A DNA stretch of 64,000 bases from Sphingomonadales bacterium 28-55-16 (GTDB lineage: Bacteria; Pseudomonadota; Alphaproteobacteria; Sphingomonadales; Sphingomonadaceae). Below are positions 37,581 to 47,639 of this stretch, piece after piece; the first letter of the stretch is position 1; every line of letters starts with the position of its first letter. The notes beneath the pieces were generated by a model. It worked only from the letters and a program-made list of their open reading frames with translations, made no database searches and was not told the DNA's origin. The stretch spans positions 62,001 through 126,000 of the forward strand of contig NCGG01000001.1 of NCBI GenBank assembly GCA_002278855.1. The letters run 5' to 3'. The position numbers and the translations under genes were made by a program.

Positions 37581-38168
37581 ATGTTGCGAATCATTCTTAA
37601 CAACAAGAAAGCTTTCTGGGCGCTGCTGTGCTTGCCTGCATTGTTCATATTGCAGCCTTATGCGTCCGGCGACTTGATCGCGATGGATATGTTGCACCCG
37701 ACGGGCGAATGGTCCGCTCGATTCATGATTGCGGCGATGGCGCTAAGCCCTTTGCTATCCCTGCTTGGACCCCGACCGACGCTAATTTGGCTTATTCAAC
37801 GCCGCCGTGCCCTGGGCGTTGCGGCCTTTGCCTACGCAGTCTTGCATCTTGTTTTTTATGTCATCGATATGGGCAATGTTGACGATATGCTTGCGGAGTT
37901 CTTCGCACTTGGCATTTGGACAGGGTGGGTCGCTATGTTGCTATTTGTGCCCTTGGCCCTGACCAGCAACGATATATCGATGCGCGCGTTAAAGGCAGGC
38001 TGGAAGCGTCTTCAGCGGATGGTCTATCCTGTCGCACTGCTGGTTCTCGTCCATTGGATATTCATCCATAACAACCTAGTGCCAGCGCTTGTTCACTTCA
38101 TTCCCTTCCTGCTGTTGGTTGCAGCACGGTTTTTCCTTCCCCGCAGACCCATTTTTAAAGGAGCATGA
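37581..38168 (+). CDS. Ferric-reductase-like transmembrane (MsrQ-like) protein
   Basis: 195 residues from ATG 37581. About six hydrophobic helices with the histidines of the ferric-reductase-like heme-binding domain: FAYAVLHLVFYVIDM and LVLVHWIFIHNNLVPALVH. Members such as MsrQ pass electrons from quinones through b-type hemes to a periplasmic partner; no msrP gene is nearby. The stop overlaps the PepSY gene start by four bases (ATGA), so the two are translationally coupled and likely act together. Confidence 0.85.
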   Translation: MLRIILNNKKAFWALLCLPALFILQPYASGDLIAMDMLHPTGEWSARFMIAAMALSPLLSLLGPRPTLIWLIQRRRALGVAAFAYAVLHLVFYVIDMGNVDDMLAEFFALGIWTGWVAMLLFVPLALTSNDISMRALKAGWKRLQRMVYPVALLVLVHWIFIHNNLVPALVHFIPFLLLVAARFFLPRRPIFKGA

Positions 38169-38485
38169 ATATGCGTTTTTTGTCCTCTCTCTTGCTTGCC
38201 GCTGTGGCGACAATCGCATTTGCCTCGGTACCAGCATCGGCAACCGGCGTAATCAAATGTGATGCGGGCCCTGCGTCCGGATGGAAAAGTCAGGAAACAT
38301 TGACGAACAAATTGACCAAAGAAGGCTGGACCGTGCGGAAGGCGAAAGTCGATGGCGGTTGCTACGAAGTTTACGGCACCACCCCGGAAGGCGACCGTGT
38401 TGAGGCCTATTTCCATCCGGTAACGCTCGAGAAACTATATGTCGGTCGTCGCGGTGAAGTTTTATTTCGCAAAAAGGGTTACTGA
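38165..38485 (+). CDS. PepSY-domain exported protein
   Basis: 106 residues starting at ATG 38165 after GGAGC. Signal peptide MRFLSSLLLAAVATIAFA to PASA. The mature PepSY-type domain is KSQETLTNKLTKEGWTVRKA followed by DGGCYEVYGTTPEGDRVEAY and HPVTLEKLYV. PepSY modules act as inhibitors, or as sensors or partners of membrane redox proteins. The ATGA overlap with the ferric-reductase-like gene suggests a periplasmic accessory subunit for it. Confidence 0.9.
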   Translation: MNMRFLSSLLLAAVATIAFASVPASATGVIKCDAGPASGWKSQETLTNKLTKEGWTVRKAKVDGGCYEVYGTTPEGDRVEAYFHPVTLEKLYVGRRGEVLFRKKGY

Positions 38486-38513
38486 CAAGAGTTGACGATA
38501 GTCGTTGACAAAG

Positions 38514-38563
38514 CCGGGGCTGCGCCTAAACGCAGCCTCGGGCCACGCGGTCCCAACGCCGCG
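38514..38563 (+). promoter_or_regulatory. Structured leader of serC
   Basis: CCGGGGCTGCG (38514-38524) pairs with CGCAGCCTCGG (38531-38541) over eleven positions with a single G-U pair, closing a CCTAAA loop. A second stem CGCGG (38546-38550) / CCGCG (38559-38563) follows. The AAGGAG ribosome site (38575-38580) comes next. A serC leader motif has been described upstream of serC in alphaproteobacteria; whether this is that motif needs a covariance search. Confidence 0.65.
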
Positions 38564-38588
38564 CTGCTCTCTGCAAGGAGACGCTTAC

Positions 38589-39713
38589 ATGACTATAGTA
38601 CCCCCCGCCGTTAAACCGGCGCGTCCGTTCTTTTCCTCCGGCCCCTGTGCGAAACCGCCAGGCTGGAGCCCCGAAAAACTTCAAACCGAATCACTCGGCC
38701 GTTCGCATCGTGCGAAAATTGGCAAATCACGTCTGCAGCGCGCGATCGACCTCATGCGCGAAGTGCTTCAGGTGCCCGATACGCATCGCATTGGCATCGT
38801 CCCCGGTTCTGACACCGGCGCGATTGAAATGGCCATGTGGACCATGCTTGGCGCGCGCCCCGTCACAATGATGGCGTGGGAAAGCTTTGGCGAGGGCTGG
38901 GTCACCGATGTCAACAAGCAGCTTAAGCTGAACGCCACCGTGATGAACGCCCCTTATGGCGAAATACCTGATCTCGGCACGGTCGATTTCACCAATGATG
39001 TGGTCTTCACATGGAACGGTACCACCTCTGGCGCACGCGTCCCCAATGGTGACTGGATTTCTGATGACCGTGCAGGTCTGACGTTCAATGACGCGACCTC
39101 AGCAGTGTTTGCCTATGACATGCCTTGGGACAAGCTCGATGTAACCACCTTCAGCTGGCAGAAGGTATTGGGCGGAGAAGGCGCGCATGGCGTTCTCATT
39201 CTTGGGCCGCGTGCTGTTGAAAGACTGGAGAGCTATACTCCCGCTTGGCCGCTTCCCAAAGTATTTCGCTTAATGTCGAAGGGCGCGCTTGCCGAGGGTA
39301 TCTTTAAGGGCGAGACCATTAACACGCCGTCGATGCTCGCGGTTGAAGACGTTATTTTCGCGCTTGAGTGGGCAAAGACTGTTGGCGGCTTGCAAGGGCT
39401 CATGGCACGCAGCAATGCCAATGCTGCGGCGCTTGACGATATCGTTGCGGCACGCGACTATTTGGGTTTCCTTGCCGTTGATCCTGCTATCCGCTCAAAA
39501 ACATCGGTTTGTTTAACCGTTAAGGGCGCCGATGAGGCGATGATCAAGAAAATGGCAGCTTTGCTTGAGGCGGAGCATGCGGCTTATGACATCGCGGGAT
39601 ATCGTGATGCCCCGCCGGGCCTACGTATCTGGTGCGGTGCAACCGTGGATACCGCCGATATCGAAGCGCTCGGGCCGTGGCTCGATTGGGCTTACGCAGC
39701 GGCGAACTCTTAA
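38589..39713 (+). CDS. serC: Phosphoserine aminotransferase
   Basis: 374 residues from ATG 38589 (AAGGAG eight bases before). A PLP enzyme converting phosphohydroxypyruvate and glutamate to phosphoserine in serine synthesis and a related step in pyridoxal phosphate synthesis. [18 protein letters not shown] and [18 protein letters not shown] at the start are typical of the alphaproteobacterial SerC type; the PLP lysine is in [15 protein letters not shown] near residue 198. First gene of serC-serA-hisZ-purA. Confidence 0.97.
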   Translation: MTIVPPAVKPARPFFSSGPCAKPPGWSPEKLQTESLGRSHRAKIGKSRLQRAIDLMREVLQVPDTHRIGIVPGSDTGAIEMAMWTMLGARPVTMMAWESFGEGWVTDVNKQLKLNATVMNAPYGEIPDLGTVDFTNDVVFTWNGTTSGARVPNGDWISDDRAGLTFNDATSAVFAYDMPWDKLDVTTFSWQKVLGGEGAHGVLILGPRAVERLESYTPAWPLPKVFRLMSKGALAEGIFKGETINTPSMLAVEDVIFALEWAKTVGGLQGLMARSNANAAALDDIVAARDYLGFLAVDPAIRSKTSVCLTVKGADEAMIKKMAALLEAEHAAYDIAGYRDAPPGLRIWCGATVDTADIEALGPWLDWAYAAANS

Positions 39714-39815
39714 CCCTAAAAGATCGTCCTGACTTTGGTTCAGGACCCCAATTTTCCCTGTGCAATGAAGATGCTGAAACAGTTCAGCATGACGATATGT
39801 GAAACGGAATTTCCT

Positions 39816-41399
39816 ATGACTAAGCCACGCGTACTTATTTCTGACAAAATGGACCCTAACGCTGCCAAGATTTTCGCTGAACGCGGCTGTGATGTTGACG
39901 TTATCACCGACAAGACGCCGGACGAACTTGCGGCAATGATTGGTGATTATGACGGCCTTGCCATCCGTTCTTCGACCAAGGTCACCAAGCAGATCTTGGA
40001 TGCAGCGACCAACCTGAAGGTAATCGGCCGTGCGGGCATTGGCGTCGATAATGTCGATATCCCCAATGCGTCGGCCAAGGGTGTTGTCGTTATGAACACG
40101 CCATTCGGTAACTCGATTACGACCGCGGAACATGCCATCGCATTGATGTTTGCTTTGGCGCGTCAGTTGCCTGAGGCCAATGCGCAGACCCAAGCTGGGC
40201 TTTGGCCGAAAAACGGATTCATGGGTATTGAAGTCACGGGCAAGACACTTGGCCTGATTGGCGCTGGAAACATCGGTTCCATCGTCGCCAGTCGCGCGCT
40301 GGGTTTAAGGATGAAGGTCGTTGCCTTTGACCCGTTCCTGACCGCCGATCGCGCGATTGAAATGGGCGTTGAGAAAGCGGACCTTGATACCTTGCTTGCC
40401 AAGGCGGATTTCATTACGCTGCACACGCCGCTTACCGACCAGACGCGCAACATATTGTCGAAAGAAAATCTGGCGAAAACCAAAAAGGGCGTGCGCATCA
40501 TTAACTGCGCACGTGGCGGGTTGATCGACGAAGAGGCGCTGAAAGAGGCGATGGACAGCGGCCAAGTCGGCGGTGCAGCTTTGGACGTTTTTGCGACGGA
40601 ACCAGCCAAGGAATCGCCTTTATTTGGAACACCTAACTTCATCTGCACGCCGCATTTGGGGGCGTCGACCAATGAAGCACAGGTCAATGTCGCGCTTCAG
40701 GTTGCTGAACAAATGGCGGATTACCTGGTCAATGGTGGCGTTACCAACGCGTTGAACATGCCAAGCCTGTCGGCCGAAGAAGCGCCGAAGTTGAAGCCTT
40801 ACATGACCCTTGCGCAAAAGCTTGGTTCGCTTGTTGGTCAATTGGCGCATGACAATCTCGACAACATCGCAATCGAGGTCGAGGGTGCTGCGGCCGAACT
40901 TAACATCAAGCCAATCACTGCGGCTGTGCTTTCCGGTTTCATGCGGCGTTTCTCCGATGCGGTGAACATGGTCAACGCGCCGTTCTTGGCCAAAGAACGC
41001 GGCTTTGATATTCGCGAAGTCCGCCATGACAAGGCGGGCGCGTACCACACATTGGTCCGCGTCACGGTCAATACCGCCCAAGGTCCACGCTCGGTAGCAG
41101 GCACTTTGTTCGCCAATAGCGAAGCCCGCCTGGTCGAGATTTTCGGCATCAGCCTTGAAGCCGAGCTTGAGGGCAACATGCTGTATATCGTCAACGAAGA
41201 TGCGCCCGGTTTCATCGGCCGTGTCGGAACGACCTTGGGTGAGGCCGGATTAAACATCGGTACTTTCCATCTTGGCCGCCGCAGTGCAGGCGGTGAAGCT
41301 GTTTTGCTGCTCACGATGGACGCGGCAATTCCCGAACCTGTCCTGAAACAGCTTAGTACGCTTCCCGGCGTGAAAACCGTAAAGGCGCTTAAGTTCTAA
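39816..41399 (+). CDS. serA: D-3-phosphoglycerate dehydrogenase
   Basis: 527 residues from ATG 39816, the long SerA type. The NAD fold is GKTLGLIGAGNIGSIVASRA; catalytic segments are RAGIGVDNVDI, INCARGGLIDEEAL and TPHLGASTNEAQ. An intervening ASB domain (about 320-450) and a C-terminal ACT domain (ending near residue 527: GNMLYIVNEDAPGFIGRVGT) allow feedback by serine. Oxidises 3-phosphoglycerate to phosphohydroxypyruvate. A longer frame begins at 39735 but lacks a ribosome site; GGAA precedes the chosen ATG. Confidence 0.97.
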   Translation: MTKPRVLISDKMDPNAAKIFAERGCDVDVITDKTPDELAAMIGDYDGLAIRSSTKVTKQILDAATNLKVIGRAGIGVDNVDIPNASAKGVVVMNTPFGNSITTAEHAIALMFALARQLPEANAQTQAGLWPKNGFMGIEVTGKTLGLIGAGNIGSIVASRALGLRMKVVAFDPFLTADRAIEMGVEKADLDTLLAKADFITLHTPLTDQTRNILSKENLAKTKKGVRIINCARGGLIDEEALKEAMDSGQVGGAALDVFATEPAKESPLFGTPNFICTPHLGASTNEAQVNVALQVAEQMADYLVNGGVTNALNMPSLSAEEAPKLKPYMTLAQKLGSLVGQLAHDNLDNIAIEVEGAAAELNIKPITAAVLSGFMRRFSDAVNMVNAPFLAKERGFDIREVRHDKAGAYHTLVRVTVNTAQGPRSVAGTLFANSEARLVEIFGISLEAELEGNMLYIVNEDAPGFIGRVGTTLGEAGLNIGTFHLGRRSAGGEAVLLLTMDAAIPEPVLKQLSTLPGVKTVKALKF

Positions 41400-41440
41400 G
41401 CGGGGCTTCCCCGCGAGAAGTTTTGGGGTAAAGAGCGCAC

Positions 41441-42553
41441 ATGAATATTCCGTCTAACCTATTGCCGGAAGGCTTTCGCGACCGACTTCCTCCCCAAGCG
41501 GAGGTTGCGGCGCGGGTGTCGCGTGCGATGATCGATGTGTTGGTGAGCTATGGCTATGCGCGCGTCGCGCCCGCCATGGCGGAATTTGAATCGGTGCTCG
41601 CCAAGCATAGTGGTGACGCCGCGCGTAATCAGCATCTGCGGTTTACCGACCCAGTGTCAGGCCACACATTGGCTTTACGCGGTGACATTACCGTTCAAGT
41701 CGGGCGTATTGCCACCACGCGGATGAAGGATGCACCGCGACCGCTGCGCTTGGCCTATCATGGTCAGGTTCTGCGCCTGCGTGCGAAGCAACTGCGTCCC
41801 GAACGTGAACTTACGCAATTGGGTGCGGAATTGGTTGGCAATGATAGCGTTGCTGCGGCGTGCGAAATTGTCGGCATGGCGATTGATGCGCTCGAGGCCG
41901 CGGGCGTGAAAGACATCACCATCGACTTCACCTTGCCTGACTTGGTCGAGCGGCTCGCGGAAAAGGCGCTGCCCTTGCCTGCTGACAAGATCGACGCTGT
42001 GCGGTCGGAATTGGATATGAAGGATGCAGGCGGGTTGAGCGCGCTCGGCGCGGATGCATATCTGCCGCTGCTTGCCGCAACCGGCCAATTCGCAGAAGCG
42101 GTGGAGAAACTGCGCGCGATTGATGCCGGTGGCGCATTGGCATCGCGCATCCACGCGTTGGAAGCCATTGCAAGCACGGTCGCTGGCCGTGCGAATGTGA
42201 CGCTGGATCCCACTGAACGGCATGGTTTTGAATATCAAAGCTGGTTTGGCTTTACGATTTTCGCCAAGGGCTACAGCGCGGCGCTTGGTCGCGGCGGCAC
42301 ATATTGTATCGCGCGCGCCGGTGGCGCAGCAGAAGCCGCAACCGGCTTTTCGCTATATCCTGATCCACTCATTGATCTGGCGGAAGATAGCGCCGCCCAG
42401 CGTCTTTTTCTGCCGCTTGGTACAGATGCTTCTACCGGCGCAAAACTGCGCAGTGAGGGCTGGATTACGGTGGCCGCATTGGATGAAAATGATAGCGCCG
42501 CCTTGCTCGGCTGCACGCACAAATGGGCCAATGGTCAGGCCATTGCCGTCTGA
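41441..42553 (+). CDS. hisZ: ATP phosphoribosyltransferase regulatory subunit
   Basis: 370 residues with a HisRS-like catalytic-core fold but without aminoacylation: LLPEGFRDRLPPQAEVAARV and LRFTDPVSGHTLALRGDITV are typical HisZ. HisZ pairs with short-form HisG to catalyse the first histidine step and mediate His feedback. No hisG lies in this window, so its partner must be elsewhere. It follows serA by 41 bases and precedes purA. Confidence 0.93.
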   Translation: MNIPSNLLPEGFRDRLPPQAEVAARVSRAMIDVLVSYGYARVAPAMAEFESVLAKHSGDAARNQHLRFTDPVSGHTLALRGDITVQVGRIATTRMKDAPRPLRLAYHGQVLRLRAKQLRPERELTQLGAELVGNDSVAAACEIVGMAIDALEAAGVKDITIDFTLPDLVERLAEKALPLPADKIDAVRSELDMKDAGGLSALGADAYLPLLAATGQFAEAVEKLRAIDAGGALASRIHALEAIASTVAGRANVTLDPTERHGFEYQSWFGFTIFAKGYSAALGRGGTYCIARAGGAAEAATGFSLYPDPLIDLAEDSAAQRLFLPLGTDASTGAKLRSEGWITVAALDENDSAALLGCTHKWANGQAIAV

Positions 42554-42615
42554 AATCGCGTCAATCGCAGCTTTAGGGTGGACGCAAGCGCCACATAATC
42601 ATAACGGAGCGCATG

Positions 42616-42646
42616 GCGAATCCCTTCGCAGGAAAAACCTCCTGCG
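42616..42646 (+). promoter_or_regulatory. Overlapping alternative hairpins before purA
   Basis: GCGAA (42616-42620) can pair with TTCGC (42625-42629), while CGCAGG (42627-42632) can pair with CCTGCG (42641-42646). The two stems share bases 42627-42629 and exclude each other. They lie about 45 bases before purA; there is no T-run. Confidence 0.35.
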
Positions 42647-42691
42647 CAGAAAAAGGCCCCAGAGCTATCTGGCTTTGACAGGGAATATCTG

Positions 42692-43981
42692 ATGGCGAAT
42701 GTAACCGTAATTGGCGCTCAATGGGGCGACGAGGGAAAAGGCAAGATTGTCGACTGGCTGGCGGAGCGCGCTGACGCCGTCGTGCGTTTTCAAGGCGGCC
42801 ATAATGCCGGCCACACTCTGGTCGTTGGCGACAATGTCTATAAATTATCGCTGCTGCCGTCAGGGATCGTAACGGGTACGTTGTCGATCATCGGCAATGG
42901 CGTCGTTCTCGACCCATGGGCATTGCGTGACGAAATGACAAAGCTGCGTGGGCAGGGCGTTTCCATTACGATCGAAAATTTTGCGCTTGCAGATAACTGC
43001 GCATTGATCTTGCCGATCCACCGTGATCTTGATGGTTTGCGCGAGACTGCAGCAGGTTCCGGCAAGATCGGCACCACTGGCCGCGGTATTGGCCCTGCTT
43101 ATGAAGACAAGGTTGGCCGCCGCGCGATTCGCGTCTGCGACCTTGCCCATCTGGATGCCTTGGATGCCCAGCTTGACCGGCTTTGTGCGCACCATGACGC
43201 CTTGCGTGCCGGATTTGGCGAACCGCCCGTGGATCGCGCCCGCCTCATCGCTGATTTGAAAGAGATCGCACCTTTTGTCCTGGAATATGCGCAGCCCGTG
43301 TGGCGGCGCTTGAATAAAGTGCGCAAGGCAGGCGCGCGGATATTGTTCGAAGGCGCACAGGGCGTCTTGCTTGATGTTGACCATGGGACATACCCATTTG
43401 TGACGTCGTCCAACACGGTTTCGGGCACTGCGGCTTCAGGCTCCGGCCTTGGCCCAAGTGCGGCGGGCTTTGTGCTGGGTATTGTGAAGGCCTACACGAC
43501 CCGCGTCGGGTCAGGGCCATTTCCGACCGAGCTTGAGGACGAAACCGGCCAGCGGCTGGGTGAGCGCGGCCATGAATTCGGCACTGTCACGGGCCGCAAG
43601 CGCCGCTGTGGTTGGTTTGATGCTGTTATTGTGCGCCAAAGCTGCGCTGTGTCCGGTGTGACCGGCATTGCCCTGACCAAGCTGGATGTGCTGGACGGTT
43701 TTGACACCATCAAGATTTGCACCGGGTACCGGCTAAACGGCAAGGTATATGACTATTTGCCAGCGCATGCTGCAGAACAAGCCGCTGTAGAACCGATCTA
43801 CGAAGAGATGCCCGGTTGGCAGGAGACGACGGCCGGCGCGCGCAGTTGGGCTGATTTGCCTGCACAAGCGATCAAATATATCTCGCGTGTGCAGGAGTTG
43901 ATCGAGACACCTGTGGCCCTGGTATCAACCTCGCCGCAACGCGAAGATACCATCTTGGTGCGCGATCCGTTCGCGGATTAA
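42692..43981 (+). CDS. purA: Adenylosuccinate synthetase
   Basis: 429 residues, the family norm. Links IMP and aspartate with GTP in AMP synthesis. The P-loop-like [15 protein letters not shown] at 8-22, [11 protein letters not shown], the IMP-binding [14 protein letters not shown] near 128, and [20 protein letters not shown] are intact. Its TAA shares TTAA (43978-43981) with the converging MFS transporter stop. Last gene of serC-serA-hisZ-purA. Confidence 0.98.
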   Translation: MANVTVIGAQWGDEGKGKIVDWLAERADAVVRFQGGHNAGHTLVVGDNVYKLSLLPSGIVTGTLSIIGNGVVLDPWALRDEMTKLRGQGVSITIENFALADNCALILPIHRDLDGLRETAAGSGKIGTTGRGIGPAYEDKVGRRAIRVCDLAHLDALDAQLDRLCAHHDALRAGFGEPPVDRARLIADLKEIAPFVLEYAQPVWRRLNKVRKAGARILFEGAQGVLLDVDHGTYPFVTSSNTVSGTAASGSGLGPSAAGFVLGIVKAYTTRVGSGPFPTELEDETGQRLGERGHEFGTVTGRKRRCGWFDAVIVRQSCAVSGVTGIALTKLDVLDGFDTIKICTGYRLNGKVYDYLPAHAAEQAAVEPIYEEMPGWQETTAGARSWADLPAQAIKYISRVQELIETPVALVSTSPQREDTILVRDPFAD

Positions 43982-45279
43982 CCGCTTTTTAATTCAGCCT
44001 TAAGCCGCAGGCTTGCCCGCCAGAAGAAAAAGGCGGGGATCAAACCAAGCCATGCCGCGCCATACAGGACCCAACGGACGCTTTCATCGCCGGCATAGGG
44101 CTTGAAGGCGTCCGACATGATGCCAAACAATAAGGGCCCAAGGCCAAGGCCAATCAGGTTTTGGGCGAACAGCATCACGGCGGCGGCGATGGCACGTGCC
44201 TCCGGCCTTACCAACCCCTGAACGCAAGCGTAGGTCGGGCCATAATAGGCCGCGTTCAACGCCGTTGGCACAATCAACAGGACAATTGCCACGCGCCAAT
44301 CGGTTGCGAAATATCCCAAGAACAGGATCGGCGTTGCGATGACCATGCCCATGGCGGGGGTGGTCAGCAAATGGCGTTTGTCAATTTTACCAAATTTGTC
44401 GGCCATCATGCCGCCAAGCCATGTACCAATCATGCCGGCGACACCCAAAACAAGCCCCAACAGCAACCCTGTTTCACCGGGGCTTAGGCCATGGGAGCGG
44501 ATGAACAAAATCACCGCCCAAACACCTTTTCCGTAAGATAAAAACGCCGTGAATGATGCCGCGATAGCCAACATGATAAAGGCGCGTGAACTGAAAACTT
44601 CTCGCAACGCCTCTTTGGTGGAGAGAACATCGCGTGCTTTTTCGCCTGACAAGGCGCGCGCAGCGGCTTCAGCCTTGCGGGGTTCGCGCAAAATCAGGGG
44701 CAATAATGCGGCCAATATCAAGCCCGGAATAGCGACGACCATGAATGCCGCCCGCCAGCCATAGGCGTCGTTCAATGCGCCGCCGATGACGAGGCCCATC
44801 AAGCTCCCAATAGGAATGCCTAGCCCGTAAAAGGCGATCGCCGATGATCTTTTCTCAGGAGGGACGCTATCGGCGATAAGCGAATGTGCCGCCGGCGTGC
44901 ATCCCGCCTCGCCAACACCAACGCCCACTCTGGCGAGCGCGAGCTGAGCGAAATTTTGCGCTAATCCGCACAATGCGGTCATCGCGGACCAAACCGCCAA
45001 GGCTATTGATATAAGACCAACGCGGTTGGTTCCGCTATTGTCGGCATAGCGCGCAATTGGAATGCCCAGCAGCGTGTAAAAAAGCGCGAAAGCAAGGCCC
45101 GTCAGCAATCCGATTTGGGTATCCGAAAGGCCAAGATCACGGCTGATGGGCTCAGCAAGTATGTTTACAATCTGCCGGTCGAGGAAGTTCAAGACATACA
45201 CAATCATCAATATCCACAGCAGGAGCTTTGGGTTTGTAATTGTCGGCTTTTCCAGGTGTGATGCTTGGCCTTCGTTCAT
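43978..45279 (-). CDS. MFS transporter, spinster-like
   Basis: 433 residues with about twelve hydrophobic helices. The start [40 protein letters not shown], and [21 protein letters not shown] are typical of the spinster-like major facilitator subfamily, often annotated for lipid or hydrophobic solute transport in proteobacteria. Substrate unknown. A 15-base palindrome, TTTGACATTGTCAAA (45316-45330), lies 37 bases upstream of its ATG and could be a repressor operator. AGGAGAAGGCAG precedes the start. Confidence 0.92.
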   Translation of the reverse strand: MNEGQASHLEKPTITNPKLLLWILMIVYVLNFLDRQIVNILAEPISRDLGLSDTQIGLLTGLAFALFYTLLGIPIARYADNSGTNRVGLISIALAVWSAMTALCGLAQNFAQLALARVGVGVGEAGCTPAAHSLIADSVPPEKRSSAIAFYGLGIPIGSLMGLVIGGALNDAYGWRAAFMVVAIPGLILAALLPLILREPRKAEAAARALSGEKARDVLSTKEALREVFSSRAFIMLAIAASFTAFLSYGKGVWAVILFIRSHGLSPGETGLLLGLVLGVAGMIGTWLGGMMADKFGKIDKRHLLTTPAMGMVIATPILFLGYFATDWRVAIVLLIVPTALNAAYYGPTYACVQGLVRPEARAIAAAVMLFAQNLIGLGLGPLLFGIMSDAFKPYAGDESVRWVLYGAAWLGLIPAFFFWRASLRLKAELKSG

Positions 45280-45315
45280 GACTGCCTTCTCCTCCGTACG
45301 CGTTATGGAAGAAAT

Positions 45316-45330
45316 TTTGACATTGTCAAA
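45316..45330. promoter_or_regulatory. 15-base palindrome in the MFS / methyltransferase promoter region
   Basis: TTTGACATTGTCAAA reads the same on both strands around its central T. It lies 37 bases before the MFS gene start and about 125 before the methyltransferase. Each arm contains TTGACA, so it may coincide with -35 elements, and its size fits a dimeric repressor of TetR or MarR type. No regulator gene is adjacent. Confidence 0.6.
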
Positions 45331-45453
45331 GGCTGGAGGCGCTTATGAAGCAGCCCGCATAAACAGGCAATCCTATCGCGAAGATGCGTAAAATCAGACA
45401 GGCCGAAAAATTCTGTGATTGACTGTTGCGGGAGCGGCGGCTCTGGAAGCATT

Positions 45454-46191
45454 ATGACAACACGCGAAACTACGGCTTACATGCCTCTCGATGATTTGGA
45501 CCTTAATCTGTCATTGGGGGATCGTTTCATGGTCATGGCGTATGGCGCCATTCAATGGCCATGGTTGCTGCGCAGCCTGGATGGCGGACGCAAAAAAGAC
45601 AAAGCGGAACTTCTTGCGTATCTCGATTTGCCGCTTGATGCGCTGCCCAATTTGGGCAGTTGGAAAGCTGACACCCATTTTTTATGGCATATCGTCTCGG
45701 CGATTGAAGACATGCGCCCGGAACAGGTTGTCGAGCTCGGCTGCGGCGCGTCCACCTTCGTCGCAGCGCGCGCTTTGCAGCTTTTTGGCGGCGGTAAGCT
45801 TATCAGTTATGATCAGCACGCCGCGTTTGCCAAGACCACGCAAGGCTGGATTCACGACAACAATATGGCGGCGGAGATCCGGCACGCGCCACTGGGCCCG
45901 CCGCCGGCAGGATGGCCAGGCCATTGGTATCAGCTGTCTGACGTGCCCGCAGAAATTGACCTGCTTATCGTCGATGGCCCGCCTTGGGCGCTTCATCCGC
46001 ATGTGCGTGGCGCGGCATCAAGCCTGTTTCCGCTGATCCGTCCCGGTGGTCGGATTTTGCTAGATGATGCCGCACGCCCCGGTGAACGCGTCGTGGCGCG
46101 GCGCTGGCGTAAAGAACATCGCAATATGGAATTCACGCTCGACAGCCGCGGGGCCAAGGGCACCTTGCTTGGACACAAGCACCCCGCTTAA
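45454..46191 (+). CDS. Class I SAM-dependent methyltransferase-like protein
   Basis: 245 residues from ATG 45454, preceded by GGAAG. Motif I VVELGCGASTFVAARALQL begins the Rossmann methyltransferase fold near residue 89; LISYDQHAAF is motif II-like and DLLIVDGPPWALHPHV is motif IV. It resembles the Methyltransf_24 group acting on small or lipid-linked acceptors, but the acceptor is not identifiable. The stop shares TTAA with the converging symporter gene. Confidence 0.8.
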   Translation: MTTRETTAYMPLDDLDLNLSLGDRFMVMAYGAIQWPWLLRSLDGGRKKDKAELLAYLDLPLDALPNLGSWKADTHFLWHIVSAIEDMRPEQVVELGCGASTFVAARALQLFGGGKLISYDQHAAFAKTTQGWIHDNNMAAEIRHAPLGPPPAGWPGHWYQLSDVPAEIDLLIVDGPPWALHPHVRGAASSLFPLIRPGGRILLDDAARPGERVVARRWRKEHRNMEFTLDSRGAKGTLLGHKHPA

Positions 46192-47531
46192 GGCTTGGTC
46201 TTTCGCGGTTTGGTGGCCTTATCGCTGGCAAGGTCTAGCCCCGCCTTGCCACCAGAAGCCGTGTGGGCAGGCGCATGCGGTGTTTCGCGAAATTCCGGCT
46301 CCTCGACCTCAAGCATGCCCTCCCATTTGGTAATGACGGATGTTGCGACTGCATTGCCGACAACGTTTGTGGCGGTCCGGCCCATATCCAAGAACTGGTC
46401 GATAGCGAGGATAAGCGCAACGCCCTCCACCGGAAGGTCGAACATGGCCAAGGTGCCGGTAATGACCACCAAAGATGCGCGCGGCACGGCGGCAACGCCC
46501 TTGGAAGAAATCATCAGCGTAAGCAGGATGAGGATTTGCGTCCCGATGGGCAGATCAATGCCATAAGCTTGCGCGATAAAGATCGTGGCAAAGCTCATAT
46601 ACATCATCGAACCATCAAGGTTGAAGCTATAGCCGAGCGGCAACATGAAGCCGGATATGCGGCGTGGGACACCGAAACGGTCAAGCTGTTCAAAAAGCTT
46701 GGGCAGCGCCGCCTCGCTTGATGCCGTCGAAAACGCGATCAGCATGGGTTCCCGGATATAACGGATGAGCGTCCAGATACGGCGCCCAAGGAAAATTGCG
46801 CCGATGGACAGCAAAATTGTCCACAATAACGCCAGCGACAGATAAAATTCGGTAACAAGCTCTAAATAGGTCGCAAGGATGGCAAGGCCACTTTTGGATA
46901 CAACGGCAGCGAGCGCACCAAAGACCGCAACTGGCGCAAAACGCATAACATAATGCGTAATTTGCAGCATCATTTCGGCCAGCGATTCAGCCCCGCGTAC
47001 AAGTGGCGCGCCTTTCTCACCCAAAGCAGAAAGGGCGATCCCGGCGAACAATGCGAACACTAAGATCTGCAAAATATTGTTCGTCGCCATAGCTTCAAAG
47101 GCATTTTTTGGGAAAATAGACAGAATGAATTCCCAGAAATCAAGCTTCTTGACCTCGCCAATCGTGGCTGCAGCATTGGATATGGTGCCAACCGGCGCAC
47201 CAATGCCGGGCTGAAATAGATTTACCATCAACAGCCCAAGACCAATGGAGATGAAGCTCGCGATGATAAACCAAGTGATCGCGCGAAACCCAATGCGACC
47301 CAAAGCGGAGCTGTCGCCCATATGTGCGATTCCGACGACAATGGTCGAGAGGATCAGCGGGGCGACGAGCAGCTTGATGAGATTGAGGAAAACATCGGAG
47401 AGCAATTTGAATGTCTTTGTCAGATATTCGAATTGTGTACTGTCCGGTGTGAAATTTTGATGGACGGTGTAGCCAACCGCTACCCCTAGGATCATTCCCA
47501 CCAAAATCCACAATGTAAGCCGTTTGTCCAC
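46188..47531 (-). CDS. Dicarboxylate/amino acid:cation symporter
   Basis: 447 residues from GTG 47531, chosen because GGAGAG (47536-47541 on the minus strand) is four bases upstream. DctA/GltP-type Na+ or H+ symporter with eight helices and two re-entrant loops. The family hallmark SAYSF-like segment appears as ASSEAALPKLFEQL, followed by LPLGYSFNLDGSMMYM. Substrates in the family are C4-dicarboxylates, glutamate or aspartate. It is divergent from the glutamate dehydrogenase gene, a sensible functional pairing. Confidence 0.92.
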   Translation of the reverse strand: MDKRLTLWILVGMILGVAVGYTVHQNFTPDSTQFEYLTKTFKLLSDVFLNLIKLLVAPLILSTIVVGIAHMGDSSALGRIGFRAITWFIIASFISIGLGLLMVNLFQPGIGAPVGTISNAAATIGEVKKLDFWEFILSIFPKNAFEAMATNNILQILVFALFAGIALSALGEKGAPLVRGAESLAEMMLQITHYVMRFAPVAVFGALAAVVSKSGLAILATYLELVTEFYLSLALLWTILLSIGAIFLGRRIWTLIRYIREPMLIAFSTASSEAALPKLFEQLDRFGVPRRISGFMLPLGYSFNLDGSMMYMSFATIFIAQAYGIDLPIGTQILILLTLMISSKGVAAVPRASLVVITGTLAMFDLPVEGVALILAIDQFLDMGRTATNVVGNAVATSVITKWEGMLEVEEPEFRETPHAPAHTASGGKAGLDLASDKATKPRKTKP

Positions 47532-47639
47532 GTAACTCTCCAAAATCTCTAAATTCCGGGCAACGCTACACAGGACGAATAATCCTCGCAACAAGTTACC
47601 GACGTGACTTGTTTAAGCTTGAGAAGAGCGGCATAAGAT

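Noticed and set aside
42222..42692. A plus-strand frame overlapping hisZ and purA
   Set aside because: It runs through the known hisZ gene in another frame and has no family motif; treated as a shadow.
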